DNA from: Umezawaea sp049997955
Lineage (GTDB): Bacteria; Actinomycetota; Actinomycetes; Mycobacteriales; Pseudonocardiaceae
Reading direction: 5' to 3'
DNA: 64,000 nt
NCBI GenBank assembly: GCA_049997955.1
Contig: JAEBDY010000007.1
Location: forward strand, 1 to 64,000
Shown here: one piece after another, positions 1 through 8,401 of the stretch
Layout of the letters: each line of letters opens with the position of its first letter
Numbering within the stretch: position 1 is the first letter of the stretch
Made by a program: the position numbers and the translations under genes
The notes under the pieces: model-generated
Database searches by the model: none
Seen by the model: the letters and a program-made list of their open reading frames with translations, nothing else
What the model was told of the DNA's origin: nothing

Positions 1-70
1 TTGATAGGCCGGAGATGGAAGCCTAGTAATGGGTGGAGTTGACCGGTACTAATAGGCCGAGGACTTGTTT
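1..70 (+). rRNA. 23S ribosomal RNA, 3' end (partial)
   Basis: The first bases match the conserved 3' terminus of bacterial 23S rRNA, including the GACCGGTACTAATAGGCCGA block just before the end of the mature molecule. The rest of the gene lies upstream of the window. The 3' boundary is approximate. It is followed about 115 nt later by 5S rRNA, the normal rrn operon order. Confidence 0.93.
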
Positions 71-183
71 TCGAAGGTGCTACGCATCCACTGTGCGGTT
101 CTGAAAGAACCGAACCGGACCATCCGGACATGACTCGTATGTTGAGTTGGTGTCGGGGTGCCTACGGGTTGGTAATTTCATAG

Positions 184-301
184 TGTTTCCGCGGTCATGG
201 CGGAGGGGAAACACCCGGTCCCATTCCGAACCCGGTAGTTAAGCCCTCTTGCGCCGATGGTACTGCACTGGTGACGGTGTGGGAGAGTAGGTCACCGCGG
301 G
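184..301 (+). rRNA. rrf: 5S ribosomal RNA
   Basis: The sequence carries the canonical actinobacterial 5S signatures: GGAGGGGAAACACCCGGTCC, CATTCCGAACCCGG, GCGCCGATGGTACTGCA and GTGTGGGAGAGTAGGTC. Length (about 118 nt) and the closing CCGCGG helix fit 5S rRNA. The ends are estimated from the terminal helix. It is the last gene of the rrn operon; no tRNA follows before the terminator. Confidence 0.95.
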
Positions 302-310
302 GCAATCATT

Positions 311-354
311 CCCTGGCGGGGATCCCATTGTGGGGTCCCTGCCAGGGCTTTTTT
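311..354 (+). terminator. rrn operon intrinsic terminator
   Basis: A 17-bp stem with one internal mismatch (arms 311-327 and 331-347) is followed directly by C and six T residues. Its position just after 5S rRNA makes it the rRNA operon terminator. Confidence 0.93.
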
Positions 355-589
355 GCGTTTACGGGTATGTGGGGTCAGGGGTCCCCTGGTGGTGAGGATC
401 CCCCGATTCACAACCTAGCGGAGGGGTCCGACAGTTTCGGGGCCTGCGCGTAAGCCCTGGTCAGGGGACGGAAGTGGGTGGTCGGGATGCCCCCTGATCG
501 TCCCGACCACCTCACGTCCTCGGTCCTCTCCACCCCCAGCGGTGAGGCCCTCACCAGTCCAAGAGCGGTGAGTGGTCGACCGGATACGG

Positions 590-970
590 TCAGAGTCGGT
601 TCTCCCGCGCCAGGTAGGCGTGCCAATCACCGATGTGGGTGATGTCGACCAGCTCTGGGCTGTTCACGTAGTTGGGCCTCAGCACGGTTGCCAGGCAGGC
701 GCTGCCGTCGGACAGCTCGATCACGCCGAGCTCCAGTTCCGGGGGTTCGGCGGGCAGCAGGTGGTCGCGCAGGACGGTCAGCGGCAGGTCGTAGACCTCG
801 CCCACGACGGTGCCGGTGCCGGAGTCGTGCATGGCCGGGAAGCGGTCGCCGACCGAGAAGTACCTGTACCTGGGGGCGCTGCGGGCCATGCAGAGCAGCG
901 GGGTGCCCTGGAGCTGGTGGTGCAGCGGGCCGCCGCGCATGCCGCCGCCGTTGAGGAAGATGAGTGTCAA
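590..970 (-). CDS. Stand-alone allophanate hydrolase C-terminal-like (gamma-glutamylcyclotransferase-fold) protein
   Basis: A 126-residue protein beginning FLNGGGMRGGPLHHQL, which resembles the C-terminal domain of allophanate hydrolases (AtzF-C). Homologues occur as separate small proteins in purine/urea catabolic operons. The start is TTG at 970, chosen because an AGGAGG Shine-Dalgarno sits 6 nt upstream. It is the last gene of the purine operon, 16 nt after the permease. The amidase domain that cleaves allophanate is absent, so a catalytic role is not established; the domain may act on, or bind, a carboxylated or glutamylated nitrogen compound. Family call is firm, function is not. Confidence 0.8.
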   Translation of the reverse strand: MTLIFLNGGGMRGGPLHHQLQGTPLLCMARSAPRYRYFSVGDRFPAMHDSGTGTVVGEVYDLPLTVLRDHLLPAEPPELELGVIELSDGSACLATVLRPNYVNSPELVDITHIGDWHAYLARENRL

Positions 971-986
971 CCGGTGCCTCCTGGAG

Positions 987-2408
987 TCAGCGCAGAGCCG
1001 CGGTGAGGACCTCTACGCCGAAGTAGAGGACGAACAGGGCCGCGATGGTGGACATCAGCCAGCCGACCTCGCGCCACTGGCCCTTGCACACCTTGATGAG
1101 GACGTAGGAGATGAGGCCGGCGCCGATGCCGTTGGTGATCGAGTACGTGAACGGGATCAGGGCCGCGGTGAGGAACACCGGGATGGTGTAGTCCGTGTCC
1201 TGCCAAGGAACGCGGCGGACCTGCGCCATCATCAGGCCGCCGATCACGACCAGGGCAGGCGCGGCGGCCTGTGCGGGCACCACCGCGGCCAGTGGGGTGA
1301 ACAGCAGGGTCGCGGTGAACATCACACCCGTCACGACGCTGGCCAGGCCCGTCCTGGCGCCTTCGCCCACGCCCGCGGCCGACTCCAGGAACACGGTGTT
1401 CGGCGAGGAGCCCGTGACGCCCCCGGCGATCGCGCCCGCGCCGTCCACCAGCAGGATGCGGCCCATGCCCTCGACCTTGCCGTCCTTGGTCAGGCCCGCC
1501 TCGTCGGAGACGCTGGTGATGGTGCCCATGGCGTCGAAGAACCCCGACAGCACCAGGGTGAACAGGAAGACGGTCGCGGTGATCGCACCCGCCGATGCGA
1601 AGCCGCCGAACAGGTCGATCTGCCCGAACAGGCCGAAGTCGGGTGCGGCCACGACCCGGTCCGGCACGGTGGGCTCCACCAGGCCCCAGCCGTCCACGTC
1701 GAAGACCGCGTTGACACCGATCGCCAGCACCGTGGCGGTGCCGATGCTGATCAGCACCGCGCCGGGCACCCCTCGGCTCATCAGCACGATCATCAGCAGC
1801 AGGCCGACGGCGAAGACGACGATCGGCCACCCGACCAGGTGGCCGTCCACCCCCATCCGGACCGGCACGGTCGAGTGGGCCGCGTCCGGCGTCCGGGTCA
1901 CGAAACCGGCGCTGACCAGGCCCACGAAGGCGATGTAGAGGCCGATGCCCACGGTGATCGCGATCTTCAACGGCGCTGGGATCGCGTTGATGATCCGCTC
2001 CCGCACACCGGAGACGGCCATGATGACGATGCAGAAGCCCTCCAGGACGACCAGGCCGAACGCCTGCGCCCAGGTCATGGTCGGGGCCATCTGGAACGCG
2101 ACCACGCCGTTCACGCCCAGGCCCGCCGCCAGGGCCAGCGGGGCGTTGCCGACCACCCCCATCAGGATGGTCATCACGCCCGCCGCCAGGGCTGTCGCCG
2201 TGGTGACCTGCTCGGTGGACAGGCGTGCGCCGGTGATGTCGGCGGACGCGCCGAGGATCAGCGGGTTGAGCAATACGATGTACGACATCGCCACGAAGGT
2301 GGTGATCCCACCGCGCACCTCGCGGCCAAGGGTGCTTCCGCGTTCAGCGATGCGGAAGAACCGGTCGAGGGGTGTTCGTGCGGGGATGTCATTCCTTAGC
2401 TGGGTCAT
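987..2408 (-). CDS. NCS2-family adenine/guanine/hypoxanthine permease (AzgA-like)
   Basis: A 473-residue integral membrane protein of the AzgA branch of nucleobase:cation symporters. The N-terminal FFRIAERGSTLGREVRGGIT followed by TFVAMSYIVLLNPLIL is typical of the family, and SSPNTVFLESAAGVGEGART is the conserved substrate-site region. About 12-14 hydrophobic segments are visible. The ATG at 2408 gives the canonical N-terminus. It lies between guanine deaminase and the AtzF-C-like gene and probably imports guanine, hypoxanthine or xanthine for the enzymes encoded upstream. Substrate among purines cannot be fixed from sequence. Confidence 0.92.
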   Translation of the reverse strand: MTQLRNDIPARTPLDRFFRIAERGSTLGREVRGGITTFVAMSYIVLLNPLILGASADITGARLSTEQVTTATALAAGVMTILMGVVGNAPLALAAGLGVNGVVAFQMAPTMTWAQAFGLVVLEGFCIVIMAVSGVRERIINAIPAPLKIAITVGIGLYIAFVGLVSAGFVTRTPDAAHSTVPVRMGVDGHLVGWPIVVFAVGLLLMIVLMSRGVPGAVLISIGTATVLAIGVNAVFDVDGWGLVEPTVPDRVVAAPDFGLFGQIDLFGGFASAGAITATVFLFTLVLSGFFDAMGTITSVSDEAGLTKDGKVEGMGRILLVDGAGAIAGGVTGSSPNTVFLESAAGVGEGARTGLASVVTGVMFTATLLFTPLAAVVPAQAAAPALVVIGGLMMAQVRRVPWQDTDYTIPVFLTAALIPFTYSITNGIGAGLISYVLIKVCKGQWREVGWLMSTIAALFVLYFGVEVLTAALR

Positions 2409-2512
2409 GACGTCCTTCCCATGCCGGTGGGCGCGTTCGGCGGGGCCCTTGCTTGCAGGCCTCGGCCCCGTCGAACGCGTTTTCGCCTTGGTGCTCCGGT
2501 CAGCACCGGCTC

Positions 2513-2995
2513 CTAGTAGTCGACCCGGTCCGGCCGGGACAGCCAGGCCGCGAACGGCGCGTTGTCGATGGCGGTGCTGACGCGGTCGACGGGCAGGCTC
2601 CAGTCCTCCCTGGGCTTGCCGAAGAGCTCGTAGAACTCGCGGTCGTCGAAGCCCGCCGCGGCGGCGTCGTCGCGGTCCGCGGCGAACACCACCCGGTCCA
2701 CGCGGGCCCACAGCGCGGCCGAGATGCACAGCGGGCAGGGCTCGCACGACGACACCAGCACGCAGCCGGTGAGCTTGAAGTCGCCGATCATCTGGCAGGC
2801 GGCGCGAATGGCGACCACCTCGGCGTGTGCGGTCGGGTCCAGCAGGGGGGTGACCTGGTTCGTGCCGGTGGCGATGACCTCGCCGGCGCGGACGATCACC
2901 GCGCCGAACGGGCCGCCGCCGTCGGCGACGTTCCGCGTGGCCAGTTCGATGGCGTCGCGCAGCCAGGCCTGGTCGGCGTTGGTGGACGTGGTCAT
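2513..2995 (-). CDS. Nucleoside/guanine deaminase (cytidine deaminase fold)
   Basis: A 160-residue zinc deaminase with the two signature motifs HAEVVAI (zinc His and catalytic Glu) and SSCEPCPLC (two zinc Cys). Length and C-terminal region fit the small Bacillus GuaD type of guanine deaminase rather than the amidohydrolase type. It would convert guanine to xanthine, which the neighbouring dehydrogenase oxidises to urate. It starts at ATG 2995 on the minus strand, 68 nt after xdhB. Alternative: a tRNA adenosine deaminase, which is less likely in this operon. Confidence 0.88.
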   Translation of the reverse strand: MTTSTNADQAWLRDAIELATRNVADGGGPFGAVIVRAGEVIATGTNQVTPLLDPTAHAEVVAIRAACQMIGDFKLTGCVLVSSCEPCPLCISAALWARVDRVVFAADRDDAAAAGFDDREFYELFGKPREDWSLPVDRVSTAIDNAPFAAWLSRPDRVDY

Positions 2996-3063
2996 GGTGG
3001 GCTCCTCGGGCGTGCTCGTCCGCGCCGCGGCCGGTGGGCCGCGACGCGGACGGGGAAGGCCTG

Positions 3064-5289
3064 CTAGGTCTGGGTGATGTGTTCGGGTCGCACCGGCACT
3101 CGGGTGAGCGCCAAACCGGTCGCGGCCCTGATGGCGGCCACGATGGCCGGGGTGGACGAGATCGTGGGCGGTTCGCCGACACCCCGCACGCCGTAGGGCG
3201 CGTGGGGGTCGGCCAGTTCCAGGACGTCGATGCTCATCGGCGGCATGTCGAGGACGGTCGGGATCAGGTAGTCGGTGAACGACGGGTTGCGCACCTTGCC
3301 GCCCGCGGTCTGGATCTCCTCCATGACCGCCAGGCCGAGGCCCTGCGCGGAACCGCCCTGGATCTGACCCAGCACGGCCTGCGGGTTGAGCGCGTTGCCC
3401 ACGTCCTGCGCGCAGTCCAGCCCGACCACCTTGACCAGGCCGAGTTCCACGTCCACGTCCACGATCGCGCGGTGGGCCGCGAAGCCGTACTGCACGTGGG
3501 CGTTGCCCTGACCCGTTTCCGGGTCCAGCGGCTCGGTCGCGCGGTGCCGCCACTCGACCGTCTCGTCGATCACGCCGTCGCCGACCAGCCCGGCCAGGTC
3601 CACTTCGGACAGGTCACGGCCACCGGCGAGCTTGGTCAGCTCGTCGCGCACGGCCGCGCAGGCGGCCTTGACCGCGCCACCGGTGACGTAGGTCTGGCGG
3701 GACGCCGACGTGGAGCCGCCGTTGCCGATGCTGGTGTCCATCGGCAGGATCGTCACCCGCTGCACGCCGAGTTCGGTGCGCACGATCTGCTGCATGATCG
3801 TCACCAGGCCCTGGCCGACCTCGCACGCCGCCGTGTGGGCGAGCGCGACGAGTTCGCCGTTGATGACCTGGACCCGCACGCGCGCGGTCGAGTAGTCGTC
3901 GTAGCCCTCGGAGAAGCAGACGTTCTTGATGCCGACCGCGTACCCGATCCCGCGCACCACGCCCTCGCCGTGGGTGGTGTTCGAGACGCCGCCGGGCATC
4001 GAGCGCAGGTCGAGCGTGGTCGACACTGGCGGCAGCGGCTTGTCCTTGACCAGCTTCAGCAGTTGCGCGACCGGCGCGGCCGAGTCGACGACCTGGCCGG
4101 TCGGCATGACCGAGCCCTCGGTCATCGCGTTGGCGATCCGCACGTCGACCGGGTCCATGCCCAGGGCTTCGGCCAGTTTGTCCATTTGGGACTCGTAGGC
4201 GAAACCCGCCTGCACAGCGCCGAAACCGCGCATCGCGCCGCACGGCGGGTTGTTCGTGTACACGCCCCAGCAGTCGATCGTCACGTTGTCGACCTCGTAC
4301 GGGCCGACGCCGAGCGTCGCCGCGTTGGCGACGACCGCGCCGGTGCTGGACGCGTACGCGCCGCCGTCGAGGAAGATCCTCGCCTTGACGTAGACCAGCT
4401 TCCCGTCACGGGTGGCGCCGTGCTCGTAGTGCAGCACGGCGGGGTGGCGGTGGACGTGGCCGTAGAACGACTCCTCGCGGTTGTAGACCATCTTGACCGG
4501 CTTGCGGGTGTGCAGCGCGAGCATGCACGCGTGCACCTGCATCGACAGGTCCTCGCGGCCGCCGAACGCGCCGCCGACGCCGGACAGCGTGAGCCGCACC
4601 TTGTCCAGCGGCATCCCCAGCGCGCTCGCGACCTGGCCCTGGTCGACGTGCAGCCACTGCGTGGCGATGTACAGGTCGACGCCGCCGTCCTCGGCGGGCA
4701 CCGCGAGACCGGACTCCGGCCCGAGGAACGCCTGGTCCTGCATGCCGACCTCGTACCGGCCGGACACCACGACGTCGGCCGTCAGGTCCTGTCCGCCGCG
4801 GCGGATCGGCACGTGCCGCACGAGGTTGCCGCCGGGGTGCAGCGGGGTGTCGTCGGCCGCGGTCTCCATGTCCACCACGGGTTCCAGGACCTCGTACTCG
4901 ACCTTGATCCGCTTCATCGCGCGCGTCGCGGTCTCCGGGTGGTCGGCGCCGACGAGCGCGACCGCTTCACCCTGGTAGCGCACGACGTCGACCGCGAGCA
5001 CCGGCTGGTCCTTGTGCTCCAGGCCGTACAGGTTCGAGCCCGGCACGTCCTCGTGCGTCAGCACGGCGTACACGCCGGGCACCTTCAACGCCTCGGTCAG
5101 GTCGATCGACACGATCCGCGCGTACGGGTGCGGGCTGCGCAGCGTCGAGCCCCAGATCATGTCCTCGTGCCACAGGTCGGACGCGTAGGCGAACTCGCCG
5201 CGGACCTTGAGGTTGCCGTCCGGGCGCTGGGGGCTGGTGCCGATGCCTCCCGTGACGCTGGAGGTCAGCTCTGCGGGGGTCAGACTCAT
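3064..5289 (-). CDS. Xanthine dehydrogenase, molybdopterin-binding subunit
   Basis: A 741-residue large subunit of the xanthine oxidase family, converting hypoxanthine/xanthine to urate. Visible motifs are TLSGVGGAFGGRED, PPCGAMRGFGAVQ (substrate-binding Arg loop), IGNGGSTSASRQ and the C-terminal GVRGVGEPPTI with the catalytic Glu. The N-terminal ald/xan domain covers about residues 20-130. The ATG at 5289 overlaps the TGA of the upstream 8-oxoguanine deaminase gene (ATGA), indicating translational coupling. The FAD and 2Fe-2S subunits are separate genes just upstream, so this is a three-subunit enzyme. No XdhC-type cofactor insertase gene is in the window. Confidence 0.94.
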   Translation of the reverse strand: MSLTPAELTSSVTGGIGTSPQRPDGNLKVRGEFAYASDLWHEDMIWGSTLRSPHPYARIVSIDLTEALKVPGVYAVLTHEDVPGSNLYGLEHKDQPVLAVDVVRYQGEAVALVGADHPETATRAMKRIKVEYEVLEPVVDMETAADDTPLHPGGNLVRHVPIRRGGQDLTADVVVSGRYEVGMQDQAFLGPESGLAVPAEDGGVDLYIATQWLHVDQGQVASALGMPLDKVRLTLSGVGGAFGGREDLSMQVHACMLALHTRKPVKMVYNREESFYGHVHRHPAVLHYEHGATRDGKLVYVKARIFLDGGAYASSTGAVVANAATLGVGPYEVDNVTIDCWGVYTNNPPCGAMRGFGAVQAGFAYESQMDKLAEALGMDPVDVRIANAMTEGSVMPTGQVVDSAAPVAQLLKLVKDKPLPPVSTTLDLRSMPGGVSNTTHGEGVVRGIGYAVGIKNVCFSEGYDDYSTARVRVQVINGELVALAHTAACEVGQGLVTIMQQIVRTELGVQRVTILPMDTSIGNGGSTSASRQTYVTGGAVKAACAAVRDELTKLAGGRDLSEVDLAGLVGDGVIDETVEWRHRATEPLDPETGQGNAHVQYGFAAHRAIVDVDVELGLVKVVGLDCAQDVGNALNPQAVLGQIQGGSAQGLGLAVMEEIQTAGGKVRNPSFTDYLIPTVLDMPPMSIDVLELADPHAPYGVRGVGEPPTISSTPAIVAAIRAATGLALTRVPVRPEHITQT

Positions 5290-6641
5290 CGGGACACCTC
5301 GATCAGCTTTGCGCTCGCGGACTTCAGCTCGCGGGCGAGATCGTCCGCCTGCGCGGTGCGGAGTTCTCCTTCGGAGACCACGGTCCTGCCGCCGACCAGC
5401 AGCAGCTTCAGCCGCGGCTGCGGGCCGAACACCAGCGCGGCCACCGGATCGGTCATGCCCGCGTGGTCGACGCCGTCGAGCCGCCACAGCGCCAGGTCGG
5501 CGAGCTTGCCCGGCTCGATCGAGCCGATCTCGTCCTCCCGGCCGAGGCAGCGGGCGCCGCCCATCGTGCCCAGCCACAGGGCCTGGCGGAACGTCATCGC
5601 CTTCGGACCGCCGCGCTGACGGGCCTGCACGACGGACTGGCGCAGTTCGGCGACCAGACCGCCGTCCTCGTTGGACGCCGCGCCGTCGACCCCGAGGCCG
5701 ACCGGCGCGCCGGCGTCCAGCAGGTCGCGGACCGGCGCGATGCCGGTGCCCAGCCGTCCGTTGGACGTCGGGCAGTGCGCGGACCCGGTGCTCGTGGCCC
5801 CCAGCCGCTTCACGGCGTCGCCGGACAGGTGAACGGTGTGCGCGAGCCACACGTCGTCACCGAGCCAGCCGAGCCGTTCGGCGTACTCGGTGGGCGTGCA
5901 GCCGTTCTCGGCCTGGCACTGCTCCTCCTCGTCGACCGTCTCGGCGAGGTGGGTGTGCAGCCGGACCCCCTCGCGGCGCGCCAACTCCGCCGCGCCGGTC
6001 ATCAGTTCGGGGCTGACGGAGAACGGGGAGCACGGGCCGACGGCCACGTGGACCAGCGCGTTGCGCGCCGGGTCGTGGTGGTCGGCGATGGCCCGTTCGG
6101 TCGCGATCAGCGCGGCCTCGGTCTCCTCGACCAGGTTGTCCGGCGGCAGCCCGCCGTGCGACTGGCCGCGGTCCATCGAGCCGCGGACGGCGTGCAGCCG
6201 GATGCCGATCCGCCTGCCCGCGGTCACCAGCGCGTCGAACTGGTCGCCGCCCTCGCGGGGGAACACGTAGTGGTGGTCGGCGGCGGTCGTGCAGCCGGTC
6301 ACCGCGAGCCGGGCCAGGCCCGCGGACGCGGCGGCGTGGGTGGTGACCGCGTCCAGGCCGCGCCACACCGGGTACAGCGTGGTCAGCCACTCGAACAGGG
6401 TCGCGTCCTGCGCGAAACCCCTGGTGGCCCACTGGTAGAGGTGGTGGTGGGTGTTGACCAGCCCCGGGGTGAGCAGGCAGCCGGAGCCGTCGACGTAGGT
6501 GTGCGGGCCGGTCTGGGTGGGCGCCGGGCCCGAGCCGACGGACAGGATGGCATCGCCGTCCACGACCACGTGGCCGTAGGCGTGCTCGGTGCCCGCTGAG
6601 TCCACTGTGGACACGGCGACCCGGTCGATCACGGTGATCAT
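5286..6641 (-). CDS. 8-oxoguanine deaminase-like amidohydrolase
   Basis: A 451-residue amidohydrolase with the metal-binding NTHHHLYQW motif near residue 65, and downstream HTHLAETVDEEE and GVDGAASNED. This set matches 8-oxoguanine deaminase/ATZ-TRZ proteins, which deaminate 8-oxoguanine to urate. That product feeds the same pathway as xanthine dehydrogenase. It overlaps both neighbours by 4 nt (ATGA at each end), so it is embedded between the Fe-S and molybdopterin subunit genes. A different ring deaminase activity is possible, but the context favours this one. Confidence 0.88.
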   Translation of the reverse strand: MITVIDRVAVSTVDSAGTEHAYGHVVVDGDAILSVGSGPAPTQTGPHTYVDGSGCLLTPGLVNTHHHLYQWATRGFAQDATLFEWLTTLYPVWRGLDAVTTHAAASAGLARLAVTGCTTAADHHYVFPREGGDQFDALVTAGRRIGIRLHAVRGSMDRGQSHGGLPPDNLVEETEAALIATERAIADHHDPARNALVHVAVGPCSPFSVSPELMTGAAELARREGVRLHTHLAETVDEEEQCQAENGCTPTEYAERLGWLGDDVWLAHTVHLSGDAVKRLGATSTGSAHCPTSNGRLGTGIAPVRDLLDAGAPVGLGVDGAASNEDGGLVAELRQSVVQARQRGGPKAMTFRQALWLGTMGGARCLGREDEIGSIEPGKLADLALWRLDGVDHAGMTDPVAALVFGPQPRLKLLLVGGRTVVSEGELRTAQADDLARELKSASAKLIEVSR

Positions 6642-7099
6642 CGGCGGGCCGCCGCGAGCCGGACTGCGTCCAGGATCTTCTCGTACCCGGTGCAGCGGCA
6701 CAGGTTCCCGGCCAGCGCTTCGCGGATCTCCGGGTCGCTCGGCTGCGGCACGCGGTCGAGCAGGTCGTGCGCCGCGACGACGAGACCGGGCGTGCAGAAC
6801 CCGCACTGCACCGCGCCCGCCTCGACGAACGCCTCCTGCACGGGGTCGAGCCGGTCGCCGTCGGCGAGCCCCTCGACCGTGAGCACCTCGCGGTCCTGCA
6901 CCTGACCGGCCGCGACCAGGCAGGAGCACACCGGCACGCTGTCGAGGTACACCGTGCACGACCCGCACTCGCCCTGCTCGCAGGCGTTCTTCGAACCGGG
7001 CAGGCCCAGCCGTTCGCGCAGCATGAACAGCAGGCTCTCGCCCTCCCAGACGTCGTCGGCCTGCCGCTGCTCGCCGTTGACGGTCACGTTCACGCGCAT
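6638..7099 (-). CDS. Xanthine dehydrogenase, 2Fe-2S iron-sulfur subunit
   Basis: A 153-residue protein with the plant-type ferredoxin motif CEQGECGSC plus a further Cys (first cluster) and the CGFCTPG and CRCTGY motifs of the second [2Fe-2S] cluster. This is the electron-transfer subunit linking the molybdopterin and FAD sites. The ATG at 7099 overlaps the end of the FAD subunit gene by 10 nt. Confidence 0.95.
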   Translation of the reverse strand: MRVNVTVNGEQRQADDVWEGESLLFMLRERLGLPGSKNACEQGECGSCTVYLDSVPVCSCLVAAGQVQDREVLTVEGLADGDRLDPVQEAFVEAGAVQCGFCTPGLVVAAHDLLDRVPQPSDPEIREALAGNLCRCTGYEKILDAVRLAAARR

Positions 7100-7962
7100 T
7101 CGCGGGTCTCCTTGCCGAGGTAGTCCTGCCACGCCCAACCCAGCGTCCTGCGGGCGAGCACGGCCAGTGCGTGCTTGCGGTACGCGGCACTGCCGCGCAC
7201 GTCGTCGATCGGGCTCGCGGCCTCCGCGACCAGCTCGCCGAAGCGGCGCTTCACCGAGTCCAGCAGCGGTTTCGGCGCGTCCCAGTCCAGCTCGCCCGCC
7301 AGGAACTCCTCGGCGGCCGTGGCGTGCCGGGGCGTCGGGGCGGCCGAGCCGACCGCCGCGCCGACGCGCCTCTCGGCGGGGTGCAGGGCGACGGCGAACG
7401 AGCACACCGCGATCACCATGGCGTTGCGGGTGCCGACCTTCGCGAACTGCTCCGGGCCCGGCGTGGCGTTGAGGTGCACGGCGGCGATCAGCTCGTCGGG
7501 CTCCAGGGCGTTCCGCTTCACGCCGAGGTAGAACTCGGCGGCGGGGATCATCCTGGTGCCGCGCGTGGAGGCGACCTCGATGACCGCGTCACCGGCCAGC
7601 AGCACCGGGTGCGTGTCGCCCGCGGGGGAGGCCGCGCCGAGGTTGCCGCCGACCGTGCCGCGGTTGCGGATCTGCGGCGACCCGACCGTGCGCGACGCCA
7701 TGGCCAGGCCGGGCAGCCGCGCGCCGAGCTGGTCGATGATCCGGGTGTACGGCACGCCGGAGCCCACGCGGAGCTTGCCGTCCACGGTCGACCACTCGCG
7801 CAGCTCCTCGACGCGGGTGAGGTCGAGCAGCGCCGCGGGCCTGCGGTGGTCGAAGTTCAACTCCACCATCACGTCCGTGCCGCCTGCGATCGGCACGACG
7901 TCCGGCCGCTCGGCCTTGACGGCCAGCGCCTCGGCGAAGGTGTTGGGGCGTAGGAAGTCCAT
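7090..7962 (-). CDS. Xanthine dehydrogenase, FAD-binding subunit
   Basis: A 290-residue subunit with the FAD pyrophosphate-binding motifs IAGGTDVMVELN (about residues 26-37) and RNRGTVGGNLGAASPAGD (about 100-117), followed by the C-terminal CO-dehydrogenase flavoprotein domain. It passes electrons from the 2Fe-2S subunit to NAD. The ATG at 7962 overlaps the stop of uraH (TGATG). Confidence 0.95.
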   Translation of the reverse strand: MDFLRPNTFAEALAVKAERPDVVPIAGGTDVMVELNFDHRRPAALLDLTRVEELREWSTVDGKLRVGSGVPYTRIIDQLGARLPGLAMASRTVGSPQIRNRGTVGGNLGAASPAGDTHPVLLAGDAVIEVASTRGTRMIPAAEFYLGVKRNALEPDELIAAVHLNATPGPEQFAKVGTRNAMVIAVCSFAVALHPAERRVGAAVGSAAPTPRHATAAEEFLAGELDWDAPKPLLDSVKRRFGELVAEAASPIDDVRGSAAYRKHALAVLARRTLGWAWQDYLGKETRECA

Positions 7963-8261
7963 CAGCTGCCTCGGTAGGTCGAGTACGCGAACGGGGACAA
8001 CAGCAGCGGCACGTGGTAGTGCTCGGCCGGGTCGGCGACGTGGAACGTCAGCACGACTTCGGGGAAGAACGGCGCGATCGGGCCGGTGTCGAACACGAGC
8101 CGGTAGACGCCGACCTCGGTGGCGTCCCAGCCGGTGATCCGACCGTCGGCGCCGGTCTCCCCGGCGGACACGAGCGTTCCGTCCGCGCGTTCGAGCCGCA
8201 CGGCCAGCCCGGTGGCTGGCCTGCCGCGCTGCGCGTCCAGCACGTGGGTGGAGATCGTCAC
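7962..8261 (-). CDS. uraH: 5-hydroxyisourate hydrolase (transthyretin-like)
   Basis: A 99-residue protein with the family N-terminus ISTHVLDAQRGRPATGL and C-terminal AEHYHVPLLLSPFAYSTYRGS; the terminal YRGS is diagnostic of 5-hydroxyisourate hydrolases. It converts 5-hydroxyisourate, the product of urate oxidation, to OHCU. It is the first gene of the minus-strand purine operon, and the divergent promoter with pucR lies just upstream. No urate oxidase or OHCU decarboxylase gene is present in this window. Confidence 0.95.
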   Translation of the reverse strand: MTISTHVLDAQRGRPATGLAVRLERADGTLVSAGETGADGRITGWDATEVGVYRLVFDTGPIAPFFPEVVLTFHVADPAEHYHVPLLLSPFAYSTYRGS

Positions 8262-8276
8262 TCGCCCTCCAATCGG

Positions 8277-8294
8277 TGTGTGAGCCAGTACACA
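8277..8294. promoter_or_regulatory. Candidate operator in the uraH-pucR divergent promoter
   Basis: A short inverted repeat, TGTGT at 8277-8281 and ACACA at 8290-8294, lies in the 140-bp gap between divergent uraH and pucR. PucR-type regulators control adjacent purine genes, so this is a plausible site. The arms are only 5 bp, so this is weak evidence. Confidence 0.3.
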
Positions 8295-8401
8295 GAGGAG
8301 GGCCAGGGGACAGCTACGGCGGGGCGCATGAACTCAAGGCTCCTACAGGCAGTGCATTTGTGCTTTCCTACAAACCCGATCGGACGAGGGAGGTGGACGC
8401 G

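Noticed and set aside
3034..5619. 861-codon open frame on the plus strand opposite the xanthine dehydrogenase gene
   Set aside because: It has no domain resemblance and an Arg/His/Val-rich composition typical of an antisense shadow in GC-rich DNA; the minus-strand gene explains the openness.
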